64,000 nt of DNA from Desulfovibrio desulfuricans (lineage in GTDB: Bacteria > Desulfobacterota > Desulfovibrionia > Desulfovibrionales > Desulfovibrionaceae), in assembly GCA_015062205.1 (NCBI GenBank), contig SUVB01000027.1:1-64000 (forward strand), read 5' to 3'. A program made the translations under genes and the position numbers. Shown here piece by piece: positions 1 through 6,600 of this stretch. The notes under the pieces are model-generated. The model made no database searches, was not told where the DNA came from, and worked only from the letters and a program-made list of their open reading frames with translations. Within the stretch, counting starts at the first letter, position 1, and each line of letters opens with the position of its first letter.

Positions 1-1
1 A

Positions 2-145
2 TCCCGTTCAAGCATTTACGATATGATGGGGAAGCAAGCCTTCCCGAAACAGGTCAAGCTCGGTGGGCGTTCTGTCGCTTGGGTCGAGGCAGAAGTACGC
101 GCATGGCTTGATGCAAAAATCTCTGAACGTGACGGAGGCCAGTGA
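2..145 (+). CDS. AlpA-family phage/element regulator, C-terminal part (cut by window start)
   Basis: The frame is open from the first bases to a TGA at 143-145. It reads SRSSIYDMMGKQAFPKQVKL, then a GGRSVAWVEAEVRAWL stretch, which is the wing and last helix typical of the short AlpA/excisionase-like winged-helix regulators of prophages and integrative elements. The start codon and first helix lie outside the window. The TGA overlaps the ATG of the next gene, so the two are probably cotranslated. In other elements AlpA proteins activate integrase or excision genes; that role here is inferred from the family and the nearby integrase. The family call is fairly secure; the regulatory target is unknown. 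Confidence 0.75.
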   Translation, partial: SRSSIYDMMGKQAFPKQVKLGGRSVAWVEAEVRAWLDAKISERDGGQ

Positions 146-444
146 TGAGCAGCCTCCACACGAATACTCCTATCCAACCTCGAAGCTCTCTCACGGATTC
201 AGAAAGGCATCGGCTGATTGCCGAGTGCGAAACCTCCCCGATTTCTTCAGGTCGTACCCAGTACCTACGCTTTCTCAACGGAGAAAAGCTGACCTATCGT
301 GAGGCACTTCTTGCGAAGTGTGCTGAATGCTGTTGTTTTTATGTAGATGGTCGCTATGACTGCGAGGTTCCGTCATGTCCATTATATAATTCTATGCCGT
401 ATAGAGGTATGTATGATGCTAACAAATCAAAATATTGCGAATGA
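145..444 (+). CDS. Small Cys-rich hypothetical protein of the integrative element
   Basis: A 99-residue protein whose ATG overlaps the AlpA stop codon. A GTG three bases earlier (142) is a possible but less likely start. The C-terminal third has a cluster of cysteines, CAECCCFYVDGRYDCEVPSC followed by PLYNSMPYR, spaced like a metal-binding (zinc-ribbon-like) knuckle. The N-terminal half is polar and featureless. It is wedged between AlpA and the polymerase-like gene and overlaps the latter by about 30 bases in another frame, which suggests translational coupling. I recognise no function; a small nucleic-acid-binding accessory protein is only a guess. Confidence 0.65.
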   Translation: MSSLHTNTPIQPRSSLTDSERHRLIAECETSPISSGRTQYLRFLNGEKLTYREALLAKCAECCCFYVDGRYDCEVPSCPLYNSMPYRGMYDANKSKYCE

Positions 445-1957
445 TAACTTTAAATTTAATGTTATTCATGGTGATTCAAAATTAAATGTTAAGCAAAATT
501 TTCAAGTGAGGTTACAACAAGCAACACATGGGTTACGAGTCTATGGTTTTGACTTCAATCGTAAAGACATAGCTGATATTGCTTGTGTTTCAGAAAGAAC
601 GACATATACATATAGAAAACAGATAGAAAAATGGTGGAATGAAGAATTTGCAATAACTCCTGAAATTGAAGCGTTCTTCGAGGAACAAGTTCTTTCGATG
701 GCAGTCAAATACTATTCAGGTCATGAAAAATTCTTTGAGGGCATTTTCTCGGCCTTACTTGGCATCAGTCTAAAGTCTAAGGGCTTTCTGGCTAACTGCA
801 CCTCCCTCAAGTCGCTTCTGACGGCAGCACGGCATCTGACGAATGTTTACGGTCGTGTCATCACCAAAGACGGTAAGGGCGTATGCCTAAGTGCCAACTC
901 TATTGATGCCAAGGCTGTGCTCCGATTGGGTGAAGCTGAGGTCAATCAACTCTTTGAGCGGTCGAAAAGGTATAAGGCTAATAGATATTCCAAAGAATGG
1001 AAGCCGACTGAGCGGATGAATGGGTTTGTCAAAGGTACTCTTAATAATTTCTTAGGGTGGCTTGCTTGTACGGATGTGTTTCGGTCTGTATGTACTCTCA
1101 CCTCATATGTTGCCATAAATGCCAGCAAATCGGCCGATATATATAATAACTATATAAGTAATGATAAATATATAGAAATAAATATAGAAACACTAAAAGG
1201 CTTTTCTTTCAAATCAATTTTCCTGCTTATAACCAAAGCTATTGGTTATATAGACCATAAAATCATCATTCCTATCCAGCATGAAGCACATACAAACGAG
1301 GAATGGGGACGAACATATAATGTATTCTGTCGAATACAGGGAAAAGAACGCAAACAACTTGGCTACATCGGCTACGATATGAACGCTGGTCTTCAATCTA
1401 TATGTTTGAACCTAATTGGAGCGAAAGAGAATGATTTTCCACTATTATTTAGATATGCTTACGATAGTGATTTTAAGAAAAAATTTCGGAAGAAACTAGC
1501 TAATGAACTTGGAAAGACTATTGATGCTGTCAAGAGCAAACTTACAGCTTTTGCTAATGGATTAGTAGATAAAAAATGCAATAATAACTCACTGAAGCAA
1601 TTTCAGGATGAATCTGACCTCTTACGCAGAGAAGTTATGAGGTATGTATCTGAAAATACTCCTGATGTCCTTGAAAGAGCCTTAGTGCAATCACGGAGAG
1701 AACTGCCTGATGAACTTGACTGGGCAGATATTTCCAGTGAAGAAACCATACGGCTTAAAAAAGACAAAGCTAGCGTATTCTTTTTTGTCTGGACATGGTT
1801 TGAAAGATTAATTCGGAAAGCCATGCTTACTGTTTTGCCTGATGGCATCGAAGTACATGATGCAGTATATTCCAAGAAAGATATTGACACTAATGTTGTT
1901 GAGGATGCCGTATTCAAGGAAACAGGATTCAGGGTGCTTATAGGCAAGGAATACTAA
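413..1957 (+). CDS. Element-encoded protein with polymerase-like (family A palm) motifs and an N-terminal helix-turn-helix
   Basis: A 514-residue protein read from ATG 413 (ATG 416 equally possible), with AGAGG at 403-407 as ribosome site; a longer frame from 347 has no visible site. Residues about 45-75 (FNRKDIADIACVSERTTYTY) look like a helix-turn-helix. Further on are three stretches resembling the catalytic motifs of family A DNA polymerases and phage-type RNA polymerases: motif A GYDMNAGLQ with D322, motif B VKSKLTAFANG with K374 (the usual Tyr-Gly is Asn-Gly), and motif C VHDAVY with D483 near the C-terminus. Spacings (52 and about 109 residues) resemble Pol I rather than T7 RNA polymerase. 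The motif-B arginine is not evident. The gene is strongly A+T-rich, unlike the host genes. No exonuclease domain is seen. The motif reading is mine and unproven; it could be an unrelated replication or regulatory protein. Confidence 0.5.
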   Translation: MMLTNQNIANDNFKFNVIHGDSKLNVKQNFQVRLQQATHGLRVYGFDFNRKDIADIACVSERTTYTYRKQIEKWWNEEFAITPEIEAFFEEQVLSMAVKYYSGHEKFFEGIFSALLGISLKSKGFLANCTSLKSLLTAARHLTNVYGRVITKDGKGVCLSANSIDAKAVLRLGEAEVNQLFERSKRYKANRYSKEWKPTERMNGFVKGTLNNFLGWLACTDVFRSVCTLTSYVAINASKSADIYNNYISNDKYIEINIETLKGFSFKSIFLLITKAIGYIDHKIIIPIQHEAHTNEEWGRTYNVFCRIQGKERKQLGYIGYDMNAGLQSICLNLIGAKENDFPLLFRYAYDSDFKKKFRKKLANELGKTIDAVKSKLTAFANGLVDKKCNNNSLKQFQDESDLLRREVMRYVSENTPDVLERALVQSRRELPDELDWADISSEETIRLKKDKASVFFFVWTWFERLIRKAMLTVLPDGIEVHDAVYSKKDIDTNVVEDAVFKETGFRVLIGKEY

Positions 1958-1977
1958 TTTCTCACAATCCTGAAATA

Positions 1978-2016
1978 ATGCCAGAGGAGAAAGCATATCG
2001 CTATCTCCTCTGGCAT
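1978..2016. terminator. Bidirectional hairpin between convergent genes
   Basis: A 13-bp perfect inverted repeat (ATGCCAGAGGAGA at 1978-1990 with TCTCCTCTGGCAT at 2004-2016) sits between the stop codons of the polymerase-like gene and the convergent ardC-like gene. There is no strong T-run on either side, so termination efficiency is uncertain. Confidence 0.55.
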
Positions 2017-2018
2017 GG

Positions 2019-2903
2019 TCATTCGACCAGTTCCGGCTTATGGTCAAGGATATAATCTGCTGCCTTCTGTGCTTGGGCTGCTGCTATGACAGCCAGCTTC
2101 TTGTCACCCCGTAGAACCTTTATCCATGATTGGATATACGCTGCGCTGTTAGCAATGGTAGCATTCTCAATACCGCAATAACCGCAGAGGAAGGCGGAAG
2201 CCATTTCAGCTACAAGCTCCTCCCTGCTATAAACTTCATCCCCGAAGAAATGATTGCTGGTAATGCCCTCCCGGTTGAGTCTGCTCTCATGTCCTGTCGA
2301 GTGAGCCAGTTCGTGAAAGAGGGTGCTGTAATACTCCTCCGGCTTCTCGTATCGGGAAAGCTCAGGGACTTGCACATGGTCGGCTGTTGGCGAGTAGCAA
2401 GCCCTGACACCACCAGTCCCTATGGTCGGACGATTGGGCATGGACAGGGCAATTTGCTCTGCTGCCTCTATAGGGTCATGCCTGAAGCAGGGTTCGCCTT
2501 CTACCTTGGGACAGTCGATACCCTCGCATTGCTCCACATTGAAAACGGTATAGTATCGGAGGACAGGTAGCAGCTTACGCCCACCCTCTGCGTTGGCATC
2601 CTCCTTCTCGTACATCTTCCAGAAGACGATGTAGTTTCCTCGTTCTCCCTTGCGTACATGGCCTCCTATCTTGCTTGCCTGACTGTAGGTAAGCCAGTAC
2701 GGCGAAGCGTAGGGAGTGCAAGCCAGAAGAAAGCAGTTAATGCCCTGATAGTGACGGTGGGATACAAGGTTAAGAGGGCGTTGTGCAGCACCATAGCTCC
2801 AAGGCTTTCTCCAAGGGATTGTCCCTTCTTCCAGCAGGGAGATAATGCGGTTGGTGATGATTTGGTAAACGTCAGTCTTGGTCGTGGTCGAATTTCTGTT
2901 CAT
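2019..2903 (-). CDS. ArdC-like antirestriction protein with zincin metallopeptidase domain
   Basis: A 294-residue protein. The first ~125 residues match the ArdC-type single-stranded-DNA-binding domain (TIPWRKPWS, GINCFLL, YWLTYSQASKIGG, VRKGERG). The second half is a zincin-like peptidase with HELAH at residues 197-201 and further residues (TGHESRLNR) typical of the family. The ATG at 2903 is preceded by an AGGAGA ribosome site. ArdC-type proteins are carried by plasmids and conjugative elements and protect incoming DNA from host restriction, so this fits a mobile element. The gene converges on the polymerase-like gene. Whether this copy is antirestrictive is inferred from the family only. 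Confidence 0.85.
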   Translation of the reverse strand: MNRNSTTTKTDVYQIITNRIISLLEEGTIPWRKPWSYGAAQRPLNLVSHRHYQGINCFLLACTPYASPYWLTYSQASKIGGHVRKGERGNYIVFWKMYEKEDANAEGGRKLLPVLRYYTVFNVEQCEGIDCPKVEGEPCFRHDPIEAAEQIALSMPNRPTIGTGGVRACYSPTADHVQVPELSRYEKPEEYYSTLFHELAHSTGHESRLNREGITSNHFFGDEVYSREELVAEMASAFLCGYCGIENATIANSAAYIQSWIKVLRGDKKLAVIAAAQAQKAADYILDHKPELVE

Positions 2904-3049
2904 CGCTATCTCCTGTATAGTGTTTTAGGATGAATGGTAAGCAAGATGAGCTGGACTATGGGAAATCCAGTTCAGTTGGCTACGATGCCTAAAAACAGGG
3001 GTCGGAGAGAAAAATTTGGGTATGTGGTGAGAACGAGAGTATGACAGAC

Positions 3050-3116
3050 AGGCAATGGGTTACGCCCAACTGCCTGAACGGCGGAAGGCAGTTCTGCCTA
3101 TGTCATGAACTGCCTT
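3050..3116. repeat. Cluster of AACTGCCT repeats in inverted and direct orientation
   Basis: The 508-base gap 2904-3411 contains no credible gene. Within it AACTGCCT occurs at 3068-3075, its reverse complement AAGGCAGTT at 3085-3093, and AACTGCCTT again at 3108-3116. The last two form a 9-bp inverted repeat, and the first is part of another hairpin (AGGCA-TGGG with CCCA-TGCCT, 3050-3075). Such clustered repeats occur at origins, transfer origins or operators of mobile elements. It lies upstream of the ardC-like gene. The rest of the gap (3120-3411) is very A+T-rich with nothing I can name. Confidence 0.4.
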
Positions 3117-3411
3117 TATCGTCTGCTGTAAAAAAGATAGCTTGACAGCTAACTAGGGGGGAGGTTTTTGATTGGATGACGAGGAAAAGGGGTAGTGAAG
3201 GTGTAAAAAATTTCAACTAGTTAATAAAAATTTGATACAATGTGTGATATAATAAATTTTTATGATAATTGTTCAATATTATTATTCTAACAGTTATCGT
3301 TAAAAGAATTATTGTCAGTTATACTCACTTTGTTTTCAGTATTTGTAAGAATAAATTTTTGTGAATTAATATCTTATATTTATTATACATACCTAATTTA
3401 ATATAGAAAAG

Positions 3412-4095
3412 TTATCTTTCTGTAATTTTTAAAGAGTTAATAACTGTTTCTAAATCATTTTCCCATAGATGAGATTCAGTAGCTCTATAAGATACTGTAA
3501 ATCTGTCAATAACATATCTATTAAAAAATGTATATATCCGTACTATTACTTCTGGATTATTTTCAATAGTCCTTTTATATGTTACATAAATACAATCCAT
3601 CCCATTTATATTAGCTATGCTTGATGTAATACTTGATGTGAGTCTCATATTTATTTTTTTAGCTTGCATTAATATCTCACTATTTAGTGCATCAACTAAC
3701 TCATTTATTTCATTATTTGTTAATACAAGCTTCTCATGAAGAGAAGGCAAAATATCATCAGATTGAATCTCCTCGAATATTATACGAACATACAACTTTC
3801 TAGCTTTTTCGTTGAGATCATTAAGCCCATTTTGCTGGCAAATAATTTTTTTTTCACTATTAGGTAGGAACAGAGACTTATTTGGATGTATTTTTTTATA
3901 AAGAGCAATACTAACGTCATTGTACATTTTACTTTGAATTTCAATAGTTGATGGAATTTTAAAACTACATGTAGAATCAATCCCTACATATCTCCATCTA
4001 TCTTCAGATGCTATGGTATAATTGTTACCTGAATATAATAATATTATTATAAAAGCAATTGATATAGCTAAAATAGATTTGTAATTTTTCAACAT
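3412..4095 (-). CDS. Hypothetical exported protein
   Basis: A 227-residue protein starting with lysines and a hydrophobic stretch (ILAISIAFIIILLYSG), so it is probably exported or anchored by an uncleaved N-terminal segment. The mature part is mostly beta-strand-like (WRYVGIDSTCSFKIPSTIEI, later GMDCIYVTYKRTIEN) and ends SHLWENDLETVINSLKI, reminiscent of small secreted proteins that judge fatty or stress states in other bacteria, but I recognise no family. It is very A+T-rich and sits four bases downstream of the J-domain gene in the same direction, so the two are likely cotranscribed. Confidence 0.6.
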   Translation of the reverse strand: MLKNYKSILAISIAFIIILLYSGNNYTIASEDRWRYVGIDSTCSFKIPSTIEIQSKMYNDVSIALYKKIHPNKSLFLPNSEKKIICQQNGLNDLNEKARKLYVRIIFEEIQSDDILPSLHEKLVLTNNEINELVDALNSEILMQAKKINMRLTSSITSSIANINGMDCIYVTYKRTIENNPEVIVRIYTFFNRYVIDRFTVSYRATESHLWENDLETVINSLKITER

Positions 4096-4099
4096 ATGT

Positions 4100-4573
4100 T
4101 TAACTTCTTATACATAACAATATTATTGTTCCAATAAAAGAGACAATTACTATTGCTATAAATCCATTAATAGTTGTTGATATAAAAGCATTTTTTGCTG
4201 CTATTGTCATGCCTAGTAAATCTTCAAGGCTTATATTATTGAGTTCTGAAGCTTTATATTTTGCTTTTTTAAGCCATTCATAAAGAATATCATCTTTAAT
4301 GGTGTAGTCTTTATTTGCATTGCATTCTTTCCTATTTTCATTTGACTTAACAAATTTTGAATACTCTTCATACTCTTTATCATATCTAGCTCTTGATTCT
4401 TCGTCATGAAGTATTATATAAGCTTCATTTATAAGAGCCATTCTTTCTGTTGCAGTTGGGTTATGATTTCTATCAGGATGCCATAATAAAGCCTGTTTTC
4501 TGAAAGCTTTTTTTATTTCATCGAATGTAGAATTTGTATCTATATCCAATAATTTATAATAATCAATAAACAT
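4100..4573 (-). CDS. Membrane-anchored J-domain (DnaJ-like) protein
   Basis: A 157-residue protein. Residues 1-65 are a J domain (DYYKLLDIDTNSTFDEIKKA, HPD at residues 32-34, NEAYIILHDEESRARYD), the part that stimulates DnaK ATPase. There is no G/F or zinc-finger region. A charged middle is followed by a C-terminal transmembrane helix (FIAIVIVSFIGTIILLCI), so the J domain would face the cytoplasm on a tail-anchored protein. It lies between the exported protein and a two-helix membrane protein, all on one strand with short gaps. The A+T-rich composition and location mark it as element cargo rather than a housekeeping chaperone. The J domain is certain; the role is unknown. Confidence 0.8.
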   Translation of the reverse strand: MFIDYYKLLDIDTNSTFDEIKKAFRKQALLWHPDRNHNPTATERMALINEAYIILHDEESRARYDKEYEEYSKFVKSNENRKECNANKDYTIKDDILYEWLKKAKYKASELNNISLEDLLGMTIAAKNAFISTTINGFIAIVIVSFIGTIILLCIRS

Positions 4574-4593
4574 ATATGTAGCGTACCATATCT

Positions 4594-4800
4594 TCAGTTA
4601 TCAGTGTAAGATTTTGTTGATTTATCAATTTCCATAGTTGGTTTTTTCTTATATTTAATGACTGCTACCATTGCTGAAAAACACCCAAAATTGAGAATTA
4701 TTCCTAGGCCATATGAACCAAATTGCTTACACATGACAAAACAAATACTTCCTATCATAAAAAGTATAAAGCAAATAATAGTTTTTACTAAAATTCTCAT
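4594..4800 (-). CDS. Small two-helix membrane protein
   Basis: A 68-residue protein read from the ATG at 4800, chosen because GGAGG lies 5-6 bases upstream; an upstream TTG in frame overlaps that ribosome site and is unlikely. Two hydrophobic segments (IICFILFMIGSICFVMC and GLGIILNFGCFSAMVAVI) are followed by a lysine-rich cytoplasmic-type tail. It is the first gene of the three-gene cluster with the J-domain protein and the exported protein, and its promoter would lie in the 4801-4876 divergent region. No family recognised. Confidence 0.55.
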   Translation of the reverse strand: MRILVKTIICFILFMIGSICFVMCKQFGSYGLGIILNFGCFSAMVAVIKYKKKPTMEIDKSTKSYTDN

Positions 4801-4831
4801 CTTATCCTCCAAAAAGTTTTTGAACGATTAT

Positions 4832-4849
4832 CACCGTATATATGCGGTG
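4832..4849. promoter_or_regulatory. Operator candidate: imperfect 18-bp palindrome
   Basis: CACCGTATATATGCGGTG has one mismatched pair and lies between the divergent small membrane protein gene and the XRE regulator gene, overlapping a TATATAT stretch that could serve as a -10 region. Position and symmetry fit a binding site for the XRE regulator encoded at 4877. Confidence 0.45.
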
Positions 4850-4876
4850 TTTGAGCTTTACCCAAGCCCGCATACT

Positions 4877-5110
4877 ATGTCAATGGACAAGATTACCCAA
4901 AATTTCACCCTAACGCTCAGAAGGCTACGTTCGGACAAAAAGCTGACGCAAGAAGAACTCGCGCACAGGTCTGGCCTCGACTACAAGTACCTACAAAAAC
5001 TTGAAGGGCATAACCCGTCCTCCCCTACGCTCTCCACGCTGAGCAAACTTGCCAATGGCCTTGGCATCAGCCTCGTGGAGCTTATCGGCAGCATTCCTGC
5101 CGAACCGTGA
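4877..5110 (+). CDS. XRE-family DNA-binding regulator
   Basis: A 77-residue protein that is little more than one Cro/CI-type helix-turn-helix: LTLRRLRSDKKLTQEELAHR, then SGLDYKYLQKLEG and SPTLSTLSKLANGLGISLVE. Starts at 4877 or 4883 are both possible; neither has a strong ribosome site. It is divergent from the J-domain cluster with a palindrome between them, so autoregulation and control of that cluster are plausible. It could equally be the element's own repressor. The domain call is secure, the targets inferred. Confidence 0.8.
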   Translation: MSMDKITQNFTLTLRRLRSDKKLTQEELAHRSGLDYKYLQKLEGHNPSSPTLSTLSKLANGLGISLVELIGSIPAEP

Positions 5111-5203
5111 GCATGAGGAAGTGCTAGCACGGTCTGAAACGCTTGTGGTCGCTTTGAAAGCGACAATTTGCGCTAATGAGATGGGAGTGGGCGTTTGGGG
5201 GTA

Positions 5204-5878
5204 TCAGGAGCTACCCAAGAGCTTTTGGTCGTAGGCGAGAAGGGCTTTGTTTATTTCTGCAATGTCGTAGATACCGTTATCTATGAAGTATCCGATAATC
5301 ACATCTGACAAGATGTTATCGGAGAGAGTGAATCCTGCACGTTTTAGAAGTGATTGAGTTTCTTCTTTATCCAGTTTCAGGGCTATCGCCAACGCTAGAA
5401 TAGTTTTCTTGCTAGGGTAGTAGTCGTGGCTAGAAATTATCTTTGAGAACAGCTTTCTATCAATCAATGCACGTTTGTAGACATTAGCATTATCTTCATT
5501 TTTTTCATTAATTAATCTCATTAGCCCTGTAGCGAAAGAGTTTTCTATTTTCCGCTTCTCATCATCAAGCCGCATTGCCTCAAAGACTTCTTTAGCATTA
5601 TAGTCTGAATGGTATACATACTCTTTAGCGTTATAATGAGCAATTGTGTCCTTTTCTTCTTGTTCTTGCGCTTCTATTGCATCAAAATATGCCGCTAACC
5701 TACCATATATCCCTTTATAGCTATCACTATAACGGAAATAATAGTGTTTGTTAAGATGGTTCTCAAGAGAATAATAGAGAGTTTCCGAGAGTAGTTCAAT
5801 CCTACGTTTTTTCTTTACATTCCAGAAAGCCATAACCGCCTCCGCAACCGATTTAGCGTATGCTTGCCTTGTTGTCAC
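5204..5878 (-). CDS. Hypothetical protein with C-terminal XRE-like domain of the type found on macro-domain proteins
   Basis: A 224-residue protein. The N-terminal ~120 residues are charged, helical and unknown. The C-terminal ~95 residues (VYKRALIDRKLFSKI, YPSKKTILALAIALKLDKEE, TQSLLKRAGFTLS, IDNGIYDIAEINKALLAYDQ) match from memory a domain that often forms the C-terminus of macro-domain and related accessory proteins and resembles a degenerate XRE fold. No catalytic motif is visible in the N-terminal part. It stands alone between the XRE gene (convergent) and higA. A regulator or defence-linked protein is possible; function unknown. Confidence 0.6.
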   Translation of the reverse strand: MTTRQAYAKSVAEAVMAFWNVKKKRRIELLSETLYYSLENHLNKHYYFRYSDSYKGIYGRLAAYFDAIEAQEQEEKDTIAHYNAKEYVYHSDYNAKEVFEAMRLDDEKRKIENSFATGLMRLINEKNEDNANVYKRALIDRKLFSKIISSHDYYPSKKTILALAIALKLDKEETQSLLKRAGFTLSDNILSDVIIGYFIDNGIYDIAEINKALLAYDQKLLGSS

Positions 5879-6012
5879 TTGTGGGGGAATAGACCTGCAA
5901 CGGCAACAGAGGGGAGAAACCCAACATATATGGTTTTAGTACGTGTTAGGTATGAATATAAAAAGTTTAAGCAAATTGGCATGTTCTGTGATACTTAATA
6001 GTAAATATAAGA

Positions 6013-6348
6013 TTATCTATAAAAAACATTATACCTAATATTCAAGGCGTCTCCTAATTTCCTCGCGGTGCATTCATCTATAGGGCGACGGTCATTTTCC
6101 ATATCACGGATACGGCGTACAGATATTCCTGTCCTTCGCGATAGTTCCTTCTGGGTCATGTCCTCCTTTCCACGCGCACCACGAAGGGCTGTGGACGGCT
6201 TAAGGTCAAAGACCTCCTCAACAGGGACAAGGTCTTCCCCTACGGTGCAACCGTTTTCTCTCAACAGGCTGATTATATATTGAAGCCTATCGACAGGGCA
6301 AAGGACGTGCAAATATTCAGTATGGGGCTTTTTCATGGGTTCCAACAT
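6013..6348 (-). CDS. HigA-like antitoxin (XRE family)
   Basis: A 111-residue protein from ATG 6348, preferred because GAGGTG lies about six bases upstream; an ATG at 6336 is the alternative. The C-terminal half is a helix-turn-helix (DMTQKELSRRTGISVRRIRD, then MENDRRPIDECTARKLGDAL). The N-terminal half (HVLCPVDRLQYIISLLREN) is a small alpha/beta segment. The gene overlaps the end of the toxin gene by about 30 bases, in the toxin-first order typical of higBA. Antitoxins of this type bind the toxin and repress the operon. Confidence 0.8.
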   Translation of the reverse strand: MLEPMKKPHTEYLHVLCPVDRLQYIISLLRENGCTVGEDLVPVEEVFDLKPSTALRGARGKEDMTQKELSRRTGISVRRIRDMENDRRPIDECTARKLGDALNIRYNVFYR

Positions 6349-6592
6349 ATTGCACCTCAACAAGTTGTATCCCCGTGCCGCTTTCCATCCACACAGCGAC
6401 ATAGGTTGGATTGCCTTTCTTCAAATGGCAATGGTGCTGCCACCTTCCTAATTTGCTGTAGTTGGGCCAGTTTCCACGAATAGGGCCGTTCGCTCGGATA
6501 TCTAAAATAAGGGCTTCCAGCTTGGCTTGAACAAGATTCGGCATGTCCTTGACGGATTTTGCCACCTTGCGGGGTATTACTACCTTCCACAT
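6317..6592 (-). CDS. RelE/HigB-like toxin
   Basis: A 91-residue protein from ATG 6592 (GGTGAG seven bases upstream); a GTG at 6604 overlapping the integrase stop is an alternative start. It has the RelE/ParE-superfamily pattern: MWKVVIPRKVAKSVKDMP at the N-terminus, a central WPNYSKLGRWQHHCHLKKG strand pair and a final QLVEVQYVGTHEKAPY strand ending as HigB toxins do. HigB-type toxins cleave mRNA on the ribosome. It directly follows the integrase and precedes the antitoxin, so addiction of the element is a likely role. Confidence 0.8.
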   Translation of the reverse strand: MWKVVIPRKVAKSVKDMPNLVQAKLEALILDIRANGPIRGNWPNYSKLGRWQHHCHLKKGNPTYVAVWMESGTGIQLVEVQYVGTHEKAPY

Positions 6593-6600
6593 GAAATGAC

